A stretch of 64,000 nucleotides of DNA from Diplolepis rosae (taxonomy: Eukaryota > Arthropoda > Insecta > Hymenoptera > Diplolepididae), in contig JAPYXD010000466.1 of the NCBI GenBank assembly GCA_030998225.1, positions 5,559,001 through 5,623,000 of the forward strand. Reading direction: 5' to 3'. This document shows positions 46,747 through 58,025 of this stretch, in pieces; the first letter of the stretch is position 1, and the number at the start of each line of letters is the position of its first letter. Below the pieces are notes generated by a model. That model was given only the letters and a program-made list of their open reading frames with translations, did not search any database and was not told where the DNA came from. Made by a program: the position numbers and the translations under genes.

Positions 46747-48033
46747 CCAGGGGTGTTAGTTGAAATTTGCCAGTTTTACTCATAGATGTCGCTAGAGATA
46801 TGTATACATTTATATGATTTTGCATCTATGTCATATTTTTCTATGGACAATAACCTTCAAAAATACACAATTACATTCTGCCAAAATAACAGCATCATAG
46901 TTGTTTACCTCAGTGAATATGTCGAGTTTCATTCCAAGTAAATCGCATTTGCGGCATTCATTGCTTTTCTTATTTCATCAAAAGGAAAAAGCAGTTGAAG
47001 CTCATCGATTGCTGGTAGAAACTTATGGTGAACATGCTCCAGTAATTAGAACATGTGAGACATGGTTTCGTCAATTTAAAAGTGAAGATTTCGATTTAAC
47101 AGACAATGGACATCCTGATGCAGCGAAAAAGTTCGAAGACGAGAAATTGCAGGCGTTAATGGATGAAGACCCAACCCAATCGCAACAACAATTGGCAAAA
47201 ACACTAAATGTGACCCAAGGAGCAATTTTCCAACGTTTAAAAGCCATGGGAAAAATCCAAAAGTATGGAAAATGGGTACCACACCAACTGAACGATAGAG
47301 AAATGGAAAATCGAAAAACCATTTGTGAAATGCTGCTTCAACGGTTCGAAAGGAAATCTTTTCTGCATCGAATTGTCACGGGGGACGAAAAATGGATTTA
47401 TTTCGAGAATCCGAAGCGGAAAAAATCATGGCTTTCACCTGGTGAGGTCGGCCCGTCGACTCTAAGGCCAAATCGCTTTGGCCGTGAGACAATGCTCTGT
47501 GTTTGGTGGGACCAGTGTGGTGTGGTGTACTTCGAGTTATTAAAACCTGGTGAGACGGTGAATATGGATCGCTATCGACAACAAATTATCAATTTGAATC
47601 ATGCGTTAATCGAAAAACGGCCGGAATGGGCCCGAAGACATGGCAAAGTTATCCTACAACATGACAACGCACCGTCTCATACCGCTAAAGTGGTGAAGAA
47701 CACATTAAAAGCATTGAATTGGGAAATATTATCGCACCCGCCTTACTCTCCAGACCTCACCCCGTCCGACTATCACCTTTTCGCAACGATGGGACACTCA
47801 CTCGCAGAGCAGGGCTTCGACAATTTTGAAGAAGTCGAAAAATGGCTCGTCGAATGGTTTGCCTTGAAAGAGAAAAAGTTTTTTTGGACTGGTATCCATG
47901 ATTTGCCTGAAAGATGGGCAAAATTTGTAGAATCCAATGGTCAATACTTTGAATAAACAATTTTTGAGATTCCCTTGAGAATTTAGTGTTTTCTTTATTG
48001 AAAAAACCGGCAAACTTCAACTAACACCCCTGG
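46747..48033 (+). mobile_element. Complete mariner element with intact transposase
   Basis: The element is 1287 bases, the classic mariner size. It is flanked by TA (46745-46746 and 48034-48035). The ends CCAGGGGTGTTAGTTGAA and its complement at 48033 match for ~18 bases without mismatch, and the TIR extends to ~30 bases with few changes. The only gene it carries is the transposase. Nothing is nested inside it, unlike nearly all other elements here, which suggests it is among the younger insertions. Confidence 0.9.
46919..47956 (+). CDS. Mariner transposase (mauritiana/Mos1-like), intact
   Basis: The frame is open from 46901, but MSSFIPSKSHLRHSLLFLF at 46919 is the usual start of this subfamily and gives 345 residues, the same length as Mos1. 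Helix-turn-helix DNA-binding regions come first (FHQKEKAVEAHRLLVETYG, then TQSQQQLAKTLNVTQGAI). WVPHQL corresponds to the conserved WVPHEL linker. The DDE/D triad is complete: Asp in TGDEKWIYFEN, Asp in QHDNAPSH, and Asp in YSPDLTPSDYHLF, with 34 residues between the last two (DD34D). The protein would cut and paste mariner DNA at TA in the nucleus. Oddly, the GRP-type basic motif normally before KKFED is altered (NGHPDAAKKFED), which might weaken DNA binding. No promoter was identified. Confidence 0.92.
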   Translation: MSSFIPSKSHLRHSLLFLFHQKEKAVEAHRLLVETYGEHAPVIRTCETWFRQFKSEDFDLTDNGHPDAAKKFEDEKLQALMDEDPTQSQQQLAKTLNVTQGAIFQRLKAMGKIQKYGKWVPHQLNDREMENRKTICEMLLQRFERKSFLHRIVTGDEKWIYFENPKRKKSWLSPGEVGPSTLRPNRFGRETMLCVWWDQCGVVYFELLKPGETVNMDRYRQQIINLNHALIEKRPEWARRHGKVILQHDNAPSHTAKVVKNTLKALNWEILSHPPYSPDLTPSDYHLFATMGHSLAEQGFDNFEEVEKWLVEWFALKEKKFFWTGIHDLPERWAKFVESNGQYFE

Positions 48034-48035
48034 TA

Positions 48036-49064
48036 AAAGGCGTTGTGTGAAGTACATTTTTCATACTAGCGGGTCATAAAGAGCATCTCAATACCTGTTG
48101 TAATTCTTTTGGTTGAATAATTTTGTTTTCACCACTATCTTTTAACTTACTTTTCCTTTCGTCGATTCTAGGTATAATGAAGTTTTTTGAACATTATGTT
48201 GGGAACGTCCTTTCCAGCCGTTCGCGAGGCATTATGGCGTGACTAACGTAAAATCCTAAGTATAACGTGGTATGGATGCGCGAAATTTCCTGTGCACGTA
48301 GCACGTGCGAGCGATATGGAGTAGGTCGAACTGGGAACAGTGGTCTTATTGATGAATTGTCTGCACGTGCCTCATCGCGTACCTACCGCCTAATTACATG
48401 ACGATCAGCGGGTGTCTATTGCATCCCTCAAAATGTGAAATTGCCCATTCTCAATTTCGTGGTCGGATCACATTATCGTGTACGCATGAAAAATCGAATC
48501 CCTTCAACATGTTTCTAATAACTGGTCGTTTAAAACTGATGCTATTACACATTTTAAACTTTCTGAACTGTGAAACCTATACAATTTTTAACACTAATAT
48601 TGACTATTATTGACTCAATCGCGTTCTCATATCTGAATAAGATCTGTCTTTGTGTATGATAGTTCTCAAAATGTGAAAGTACGAACTCGAGCTTACTAAC
48701 AATTACTTAACAGTTGCTCGTATTGATATTAATAATATAAGCAAATAATATCTCACGCTAAAAAATCGGTTAACTTTTCTGATATACGAGAGGATTTTGT
48801 GTATCGAGACGGGTACTTTATATCTGTTTGGCTCTCAACCAATTGAATAAAAAACTCAACAATACTTCTTACGGTTATGCAATAGAAAAAGGTAGGAATA
48901 GGTAGATATGAAGTCATCAAATTTGTCTAGGTGAATGACTCGAAGTCATTCGTTAGAATAAGAATGAAACAAGGCACAATATTTTTTATATCATTCTATT
49001 GGAGAAACTTTTCTTAGTAATTTAACAAAATCTGCGCACTATTCCAAACATCAGTAACACATAT
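48036..49064. other. No gene; GC-richer patch with CACGTG motifs
   Basis: At 48200-48420 the sequence is GC-richer and includes GCACGTAGCACGTGCGAGC and GCACGTGC (E-box CACGTG). No recognisable gene. It could be regulatory, by inference only. Confidence 0.3.
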
Positions 49065-49250
49065 CACTCAATAAGTTTTCGGTCTAACTAAGAAAAACAC
49101 ACTTTTTTCGAGAAATTTGACTTTATTCATCAACATAGTCACTCTGAAAGTTCACTTTTCATTGTATAGGATATTTGCTTACGCTCTTTGTCTGGAAGCA
49201 ATTGTAGAAACTTGCCAATACCTGTTGTGTCAAATTTCAATTTTCTATGC
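49065..49250 (-). pseudogene. 3' end of a mariner-like element
   Basis: On the minus strand a frame ends FQSDYVDE-stop, a typical mariner C-terminus. AATAAAG follows, then an end reading AGTTAGACCGAAAACTTATT near 49075, which resembles a mariner TIR. The upstream coding part is unrecognisable. A fragment only. Confidence 0.4.
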
Positions 49251-50734
49251 ATGTTGACGATTCAAACGCTGTGGGACTGAAGATCCAGTGTCATCATTTT
49301 TTCTCCGCCCTTAAAATTCTCTAACGTGGCGTGACTCTTGGATTGATGTGCTTGCTGGATCCACTGATAAATAGAGGCGCCCGTGTTGTTGGCGCCCATC
49401 CCAACCCCTTAACATAGACAAATGCTTCCTACCCTCCTTACCCTCCCTACGTGTACTTCGCAGATTTATTATCCGAAACTACCTCTCGGATCTTGTCGTG
49501 AAACGTATTGCAGACGGAAAATTTGTCTAGAGGTCTAGAAGACTAAATTTGTTGTAGTTTAATTACAGACCAAAAAACAATTTCCGCGAATGAAACAAAA
49601 ATATATTTAAGTCTTTATCTTAAAGCCATATCATTTCTTTCTTTTACTTCTAGAAATATCAAGAACGCTTTACAATGCTCTACATAATATTTCTAGAATA
49701 TTCGAAACAAAAATTTTCAAGTATTTAAAAATATTCTAGAGTTTTCAGAATACTTTGGAATTTACTGAAAACTTAAAGAATACTCGAGAATATTCTACTA
49801 ATAAATTTTAAGTAATTAGAAATGGACTTCTGGAAAATTATAAACGAATATTTCCAGAATTTTCTAGTATTATACAAAACACTTTGCGTGCGTGTAGGGC
49901 CGTGCCTAAACAATTCAAAGTTATTATTGTATTATATAATACTATTTGATTTCATGGTAAGATGAAAGGTAACATAAGGTTATTCGATGGAAAATCCTTC
50001 CAGGTTTTAAATGGTTGTACCTTAGTTTTTGAAATTAGATAGAGTAAAAAATTGGAAATCTGAGAGAATCGTTGCACACAGAAACGACAGAATGAGCGAA
50101 TAAACGTGATACGTGTTAGTCTATCTCGTTGCATATTTGCGGCTCCGCTTTCCGGTCGTAAATAAAGTCAGAGTGAAAAAAATCGAAATAACGAACAAAT
50201 GTACCCATCACTTCTGGTACATAAACCTCTCTCCCGTGTCTGACCACGCTACAATCCGACTCTGGAATGGTTACTGAATCCGTTATTCTACACACGCAAA
50301 TCACATGATGGAATGAAAACATAGACAAGTTGAATACTTCCTACAGAAATCTTACGAGCATGCATTTTTAGGAAAAATACATAAAATTGTAGATTTTTAT
50401 TTTTATAAAACTTTATTAATCTTTTATGTACTTTTTTAAATTTATAGTAAATTTATAAAGCTTTGAATTACCGAGAAGGGTTAACTTGCAATGTTACTTA
50501 CATTTGTTATTCCGCTGTGTAGGATAGATTTGAAGAAATAAGAATGATTAAAAAGATCTAAGCAAGTTTAAACCATTAATGATATACGGAAAAAAAATTG
50601 ACAAGGCCATTGAGCAAATGAAGAATGATCCCCATTTTAAAGAATTAATATCTACAAATCATATAAAAACTATAGTCAAATTGTATGAAGTGTTATGTAT
50701 AACAGATAAGATTAATAAACGAACACAAAAAGTT
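49251..50734. other. No gene; GAATATTC-rich stretch 49660-49870
   Basis: TTCTAGAATATTC at 49691-49703 and several similar words recur. This resembles a heat-shock element array but may be low-complexity repeat. A 61-codon frame at 50579-50764 is cut by the palindromic MITE; no function is assigned. Confidence 0.3.
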
Positions 50735-50905
50735 CTTTTTTGTCTGCCGTACACCGAAAGTTAGCCTTGTCGGTGTCGTTTTGCGTGCGGAAAGTTGATT
50801 TTCCCGCACTAGTGAGTTAAACTTTTAAGTGTGCGGAAAATCAACTTTCCATACGGAAAACGACAACAACTCGGCTAACTTTTGGTATACAGCGAACACA
50901 AAATA
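50735..50905. mobile_element. Short palindromic MITE, copy B
   Basis: Same structure as 41617-41783: GAAAGTTAGCCTTGTCGGTG on the left, complementary right arm with a few more mismatches, and loop near 50815. Confidence 0.75.
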
Positions 50906-51225
50906 TCGTTCATATCACATGCAGAATGTAATTTAACTCAAAATTTAACTCAAAATTATTTTATTTTGTTGTCATGTTCATAAGGTTATATCTGTAGTAG
51001 CTATACTTTTCGATCGCCCTTCTCCTATAATTGTAAAATCTCGGTTCTAGCTATAAACAGTGCCTTTATCAACTATGAAATATCGCTAGAATAGCTAAAG
51101 TGGTTACGGATATTCACTTTGGCTGATTCCGAGACATCCCTTCATTCACTCGTTCGTTATCAGCTAAACATTTAACTGTCACGAAGATTAACTTTGCTGT
51201 TATGATCTACACTTTTTTTGCGCGT

Positions 51226-51899
51226 AGAGGGTTGGTGAAAAAGTGAGTTTTGAAAAAACTTGTTTTTGTTTTCTATGTTTGTTCACAGTTTCAGCAATAT
51301 AGAATTTTTTGTCAAAAAAAATGGATCAAAGAATATGCATCAAATTTAGTGTAAAAAATGGAATTAAGTGCTCAAAAACACTTGAAATGTCGAAAGTGGC
51401 ATACGGTGAGTGTACTGTAAGTCAAAAAAGTGTTTACAAGTAGTGCAAGCTCTTCGCAGAAGGTCGAGAAGAGGTGAATGATGACGCTCGCCCTGAACGG
51501 CCCAGCACGCCAACAACCAATGAAAACACTGAAGCAGTGAAGAAAATTTTTATGGAGAATCGTCAAATCACTATTAGAGAAGTTGCTGAGGATTTCGGCA
51601 TATCGTTTGGCTCATGCCTTCCATTTTTTCGGATATTCTGGGTCTGAAGCGTGTGGCAGTGAAGTTCGTTCCAAAATTGCGATAACGCACCTGCTCACTC
51701 GTCATTGCTTGTTCATAATTTTTTGGTCAAAAACAACACCGTAATCATGCCTCAGCCACCGTATTCACCAGATTTAGCCCCCTGTGACTTTTTCCTGTTC
51801 CCAAGATTACTTTGAAGGAGACAACATAGAAATTCATGAATAAATTAATATTTTTCGAAAAAAATTAAAATCCACCTTATTTTTTTAACAGACCTCGTA
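51226..51899 (+). pseudogene. Mariner transposase remnant
   Basis: ATG 51321 begins MDQRICIKFSVKNGIKCSKT, followed by an N-terminal helix-turn-helix and linker (ITIREVAEDFGISFGS), with a stop after VYK. The catalytic core is deleted. The text resumes with DNAPAHSSLLVHNFL, PQPPYSPDLAPCDFFLFPRL and, after another deletion, YFEGDNIEIHE-stop near 51842. Flanks GAGGGTTGGTGAAAAAGT (51228) and ACAGACCTCGTA (51899) look like the TIRs. It is irritans-like and related to the elements at 34773 and 28375, but a different copy. Confidence 0.75.
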
Positions 51900-53524
51900 C
51901 ACTGATTAGCAGTTATAAGTACAAGTATATCGTTGCATACTTCAGGTGGTACACTTATAACTGATAACCAGTGATGTGCACTTTTTCGTAGTGAATGTCA
52001 CTGATTCAGATTTAGAGAGTAGAACTCGATAATTATAACACCGGATTCGAGTGTAGAAACTATATTCAATATCCAATTCCGGGTAGATGTAGCACCAAAC
52101 TCTGGGTGAATATAACAACTGATTTTTTCTGAACATTCAAATGTTTAAAACACAAATACTATTCATTATCAAAGATTAGTATTGGCATTTTCAACCACTC
52201 TGCCGTTAACCATATTAGAGCAGCAATATTTAGTTTTGAATTTCTGACTTCAGATTATAAGAACACTACATAAATTCTCTATATTCCGAGTTTAATCAAA
52301 ATCTGAACAATATTTTTTGAAATATTAGCGGGAAGCAGGAATATATATTTCGCATCGTCAAAAGGTTAAACAATAATCTGGGTGAGTATTTCAATGTAAG
52401 TCAAATATTACGGAATAATGATTATTTTTGCAGAAATTTTGGAATACAGTAAAGAACATAATAAAGGAACTAATCTCTTTTGCATTGGCTAGTCAAGAAA
52501 AGTCACAGGTTCCGCTTAAGAGTCTTCTTCATCATATCCTAAAATTTCATCAAGAAATAATTATTATTTTCGAAATAAACTTACGGAAACTAAAATCAAT
52601 GAATTTTTCTTGATATTCTTTTGACCGATGTTGTACATGGCCTCCTCGTTAAGCTCCTTGAATAATTTTCTTTGGCAGTTTCAAGAGTGCAAAACAAATA
52701 TCAATACATGTTTAGTAAAAAAAAAGACGAAACATTTTTCGGATAATTGGACAAAGATTTTGGTGGTTTATGGCATATGGATGCAGAGGGCAAAGGTTTG
52801 GGAGTGGACTGCGTAATATAATTCTGTAAGTTTATGACTTGTCCGGGGGACGATGTAGGTTTGCATATAGCGAAGGGTAAGTTTGCTGCAGGGTGAACAA
52901 CATAAAAAAGAGGTAGAGGTACCCGGAGGGACAGAGATAGAGAAAGAAACGCAATGAAGAAGCGAGGGTGGGTGGTTGGTTGGGCCGTATTTCTTGTCTG
53001 GTGAGCTTTACGGTGCCGAGCAATGTTATGATCGTTGAATGAATTATTATTTCCCTGCTACCTCTAATACTTGTGTTCTTACTCTTTTCTATCTCTCAAG
53101 CAGAGAAAAGAACATCAAAAGAAGTAGAAGGTAGAAACATGTTTCTAAAATTTGTTGAGACGAATCAGGTGAATTTTCTTTCTTACAGAGGAATTTTTGA
53201 TGATTTAAAAAGTATAATGAAATAGTAAACTATTTTCTGGTAGTTCAGTCGTAGTCAAGATTTGTTTTACTACTTACATAATTAGCTTATAATTCAGACT
53301 ATAAAAAGAATCTGTTAAAAATATGTTTTATATATTGTGCTTAAAAATCGGCAATTCACAAATCTTTATATTTAAATTCAACATTGTTTTTCTGCCAAAA
53401 TATTAATTTTTTAACTACAAAAATGTAAAATTGAAATTTATTCTAAAACTATAAGACGTAACGGAGAAACGTAATTTGAAAATCGGTGTATGTCCAATTT
53501 TCCTCGGGCTCTATATACTTATGT
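51900..53524. other. No gene recognised
   Basis: Short accidental frames only. A purine-rich GC-richer stretch lies at 52840-53020. Confidence 0.35.
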
Positions 53525-53532
53525 ATTTTGAC

Positions 53533-54239
53533 CAGAGCTGGGTAACTATTTCAAATAAATCCATTTCAAATACCTATTTGAAATGCAAAATGCCATTTTC
53601 CATTTTGTATTTTAAATAGGAAGAAGAAAACCAGTTTGCATTTTCCATTTTAAATGGGTTTTCAACCTATTTTCAACTTAATATACTATTTTCTAGTTTT
53701 TTTTTTGGTTCTGCCCTGGACAAGTAAAAGCACATGTTGGCTTCCCACCGGAGAAATGCTGCCATTGGTCAAAATTTGGCGCGTGATTTAAAACCGAATT
53801 TAAAAATTTAATTCGATATTGAGTCGCGCGCCAGTTTACAGACGATGGCAGAATTTCTTCAGCGGGAAGCCAACACGCGCTGCTCGCGCAGGCTGCCATT
53901 TTTCGAAACACTAATTTTATTTTACTATTTAGTTACGCAGGCATGATTTTGCGCCCAAAAAGAAGATCCATGGGGGACGCAATATTCGAGAAGTAATTGC
54001 TACTTAAAGCAAATGAACACATCCGCAAAGAATATTAAATATTCTTGATGTAATTTTTTGTATTATTAAAAATCCATTTTGTATTTTGTACTAACCTATT
54101 TCAAATATACATTTTGCATTTTTCATTTTAAATAGAAAATAGGAAACCATTTTCTATTTTGCATTTTAAATGAATTTTGCGAAACTATTTTGCATTTTAC
54201 ATTTTAAATACATTTTGAGAACCATTTCACCCAGCTCTG
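53533..54239. mobile_element. hAT-like non-autonomous element
   Basis: CAGAGCTGGGT at 53533 is mirrored by ACCCAGCTCTG ending at 54239. CAGAG-type ends are usual for hAT elements. The 8-base flanks ATTTTGAC (53525-53532) and ATTTTTAC (54240-54247) agree at 7 of 8 positions, as expected for an old hAT target duplication. Subterminal ATTTTAAAT/CATTTTG words repeat many times. Inside, 53735-53873 is a GC-richer inverted pair (GTTGGCTTCCC ... GGGAAGCCAAC), possibly another nested MITE. Confidence 0.65.
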
Positions 54240-54281
54240 ATTTTTACGCGCTGATTATGAATGTGATAGTGAAAATTGGCG

Positions 54282-56443
54282 CAAAGTGTCTAGGGAGATA
54301 AGTATGTAAAAGTTGCCTCCGCACGTATCAAGTCCAAATTTATGTCGTAAGTAGGCACCAACTAGTTATTCAATTTCCTAAAATGGTAACCTTAAAACTA
54401 CAGTTTTTTGGGAGTTATGGAGGGGGAAATCAAAATGAAAAAAATTAATTTCCTCGAAAACGACTTGACCAATTTTTATGACCAAAATATATGTTATAAA
54501 TACCAGCGAGACTAATTTATGAGAAAATTTAAAAAAATTTTGGACAAAAAAAGAGGTAAAAAAGTTTTTTTGGATTTTTCAAAATTTTTTTTTTAGGTTT
54601 TATTTGAGAGGGTCACCAAAGTAAATATTATAGAAATATTCCTTGGAATCTCTACTTTTAGTATATATTTTGAAAAAAAAATTTTGAGTGGTGCAACACA
54701 GCCAAAAAAAATAAAAATCGGGCATGTAAAGGAAAACCCGTAGAAGTTATGGAGAAGCGGCCATATTATTCGAAGAAATGCTGAGCTCTTTTGTTGGCTG
54801 AGATTTTAAAGTGTGATTTACAAAAAAAAAGGTCTGTGAAGTGTAAATAACAAGCGTAGAATAATGAGGAAAATGCAAAAACAATAACTTGTGTTGTAAT
54901 CAATTTATCAGAAAAACTTATTCGAAATTGCATGTTAAATAGCGCACGGCTTATTTTAGCCAATCATAGTCAAGCTTCGAAACAGCCAAACAGAAAACTT
55001 TATCTAGATTGAACAATATATGGCTGTTATTTCTGAAACTGGACTCACATGTGTCGTCTTGTGTCTTGATTATATATGTAATATAAACGGGATTTTAACT
55101 GATAAAATCACATATCTATTAATATTTTCGATATATAATTAGATTTTCCCATCGTCGTACCTCCGCACATTCAAATTTTTTTTTCCTTTGCCCAATTTAT
55201 TCCGCTATTGTAGTACTACCGAGTATTGCATCACATTACGTAAATATTTTATATCCTTTGTTTTTTTTGTACGAGTTTGAGCATATTTATTAATTGAAAT
55301 TAATTAATCCTCATTGATATTAATTTAGTAGAATTTCGTAATTTAAAGATGCATAAAACTAGAAAAATAGATGTAAAATGTGCTGGTTGTGATACATTTT
55401 TATGAAAAACCAGAGGAAAGAAAAAAATAGTTAAAGATGAAAATGATGCTAGACCTTTATCTCTTTTGTTACAAAAAGAAATAAATATAAACGACATTTT
55501 GTGCCAGAAATGTCGTCTTTCTGCCTATAAAAGCTACAATAGCGGAATAAATTAGGCAAAGGAATGAAAATTTGAATGTGCGGAGGTACGAAGATGGGAA
55601 AATTTAATTATCTATCGAAAATATCAATAGATATGTGATTTTAACAGTTAAAATCTCGTTTATATTACATATATAATCAAGACAAAAGACGACACATGTA
55701 AGTCCAGGTTCAGAAAGAACAGCCATATATTGTTCAATCTAGATAAAGTTTTCTCATTGGCTGTTTCGAAGCTTGACTTTGATTGGCTAAAATAAGCCGC
55801 GCGCTATTTAACATGCAATTTCGAATAAGTTTTTCTGATAAATTGATTACACCACAAGATATTGTTTTTGCACTTTCCTCATTATTCTATGCTTGTTATT
55901 TAGACTTCACAGCCCTCTATTTTTTTAAATCACGCTTTAAGATCTTAGCCAAAAAAAAAGCCAAGCATTTCTTCGAATAATATTGCCGCTTCTTCATAAC
56001 TTCTACCGGTTTTCCTTTACATGCCCAATTTTTATTTTTTTTGGCTGTGTTGCACCACTCAAAATTTTTTTTTCAAAATATATACTAAAAGTAGAGATTC
56101 CAAGGAATATTTCTATAATATTTACTTTGGTGACCCTCTCAAATAAAACATAAAAAAAAAATTTTTACCCCTTTTTTTTGTCCGAAATTTTTTTTAATTT
56201 TCCTATAAATTAGTCCCGCTGGTATTTATAACATATTCTTTTTTCATCAAAATCGGTCAAGTCGTTTTCGAGGAAATTAATCTTTTTCATTTTGATTTCC
56301 CCTTCCATAACTCCCAAAAAACTGTAGTTTTAAGGTTACCATTTTAGGAAATTGACCAACTAGTTGGTGCCTACTTACGACATAAATTTGAACTTGATAC
56401 GTGCGGGGGCAACTTTTACATACTTATCTCCCTAGACCCTTTG
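54282..56443. repeat. 2.16-kb palindrome with a 320-bp spacer
   Basis: Arms 54282-55213 and 55534-56443 are reverse complements along their whole length (for example TAGGGAGATAAGTATGTAAA near 54291 against its mirror near 56430). Matching 65-codon frames at 54766-54963 (minus) and 55783-55980 (plus) differ at about a quarter of residues, so the arms have diverged. No TIR transposase and no clear target duplication were seen. A foldback element built around a captured coding piece is the likely explanation. Confidence 0.75.
55348..55557 (+). pseudogene. Cys-pair (CxxC ... CxxC) mini-ORF in the palindrome spacer
   Basis: From ATG 55348 the frame reads KCAGCD, a TGA stop at about 55402, a basic stretch (KTRGKKKIVKDEND), then LLQKEININDILCQKCRLSA and a stop at 55555. 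Two CxxC pairs about 40 residues apart suggest a small zinc-binding domain, such as occurs at the N-terminus of some transposon-associated or chromatin proteins. I cannot name the family. Its last codons lie in the right arm. The internal stop means it is probably a relic. Confidence 0.4.
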
Positions 56444-56602
56444 AATTTAATGATGAAAACCATAAGACAACCCATAAAAGCATAGTTTTTTTCATTTATT
56501 TTCGTAAATGATGATAATTTGGAAAAATATTTCGAATAAAAGTTGTAGATCTCATCGAGGTGCACATTTTATGTTGTATTAATTTATATCATACAGGTGA
56601 TA

Positions 56603-57654
56603 CACAGAGAGAAATTTTAGGTTTCACTGACCAAATTTTTTTTGTTAAAATCGTCTTTACAAAAATTTTAAAGTTCTCATGACAATCATGGTAGTGGCTG
56701 TCATACATTGGAAAAGTGTTTACTCCAACTGCAAGGAACGTTACTGAGACCACGATTCTGGTACTTGAAATATCATAGCGCTGCGGTTATAGGAACCAAA
56801 GTCCATCGTAAAGCCGCGCATAGAGTTTAGTTAAAATTACTAAGTCTACGGACAGTAAATACCCAGCCAAAATTATTTTTGAGGTTATAGGTATGGTTCT
56901 CTTAGTTATCAAAATACGAATTCAATTTGATTAGAAAAAATAAAGTTTCACCGAAAAGATCTAAGAAAAATAATCCGGTATAATGATATTTATGATAACT
57001 TCTGTCGATTAAGTTAAAAAATTGTCACTTTTTTCATCACCATAAACTTTTTTTGACTGACTATAGTTTTGACAAAATACGACGAGACAGCAACATTGGA
57101 ACGCATTACATTGTCCCCGAACAAAATCGTTTATCATTTAGAAAGAATTGTCAAACTATATTTACAATAGAATTATTTACCTGATAATGCTTGGCACGGT
57201 GAAATATAGTCCAGGAATCGAGAACGAGAATTGGCAGGATTCAACTTAGGCTGCATATCTTTTTGGAAGTAACTACTTATCTCCAGTGCAGTGCAAGTTA
57301 AATTGTGTGACTATTACAAGATTTAATACTTGTCACGACAGGCTTACCTCGTTGTAAGAAATGAAAGTTATACTTGATTTGCCTAGCGCAACAGCGAACG
57401 CTGCGGTTGTAGTAACCAAAGTAGCTTGGCAGTACACATAAAGAAAATGTACGTGTACTAACCGTTGAGGTACGTATAAAGCTCATTCTAATCACCAACT
57501 TTGGTCACAACAACCGAATACACAAAAAAGTCCAAATTACTGTCATGATAACTATAAAAGTAGTAGCTTCTCTCAACTTTTTTGGTCGAGGCAACTACTG
57601 TACAAAAAATTTATATGCTATGTGCACAGGAACCAAAGCCGATTTCTCTCAGTG
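56603..57654. mobile_element. TA-flanked TIR element, ends CACAGAGAGAAAT
   Basis: CACAGAGAGAAAT at 56603, preceded by TA, and ATTTCTCTCAGTG ending at 57654, followed by TA. Inside, GGTTATAGGAACCAAAG and GGTTGTAGTAACCAAAG occur near 56780 and 57400, a repeated internal motif. No coding sequence. Confidence 0.45.
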
Positions 57655-57761
57655 TAGTTTCCCAGAAAAAGATAGACAAAGTTTAGAAGTTGTAACAGGG
57701 TGGAGCCAGTACAGAATACTTTAAGTTGACTATTCTGCTTCCTTCATCATGTGTTGAAAGT

Positions 57762-57769
57762 CTGTGTGT

Positions 57770-57800
<31 letters not shown>

Positions 57801-57801
57801 G
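57762..57801 (+). repeat. (TG)n followed by a G-run
   Basis: About ten TG dinucleotides run directly into ~19 consecutive G. Such a G-run is a sequencing-risk site. Confidence 0.9.
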
Positions 57802-58025
57802 TGGCATGACTAAATACTATAGCATTGTTGTTCTTTACATGCAGAAACCTGTTATTACCAGTATATAAATGGTATTAGAGAAAAAATGTATTTTTTTATG
57901 CTCTATAATTTTTCAAAATTTTCATTATTTACAGAAATAAATGGGAAAAATCATGATTTTATGTTTTTTTTGGTTCTAATCATTAAATTCAAATTTGAGC
58001 CAAATTTCACTATCATATTCCCCTA

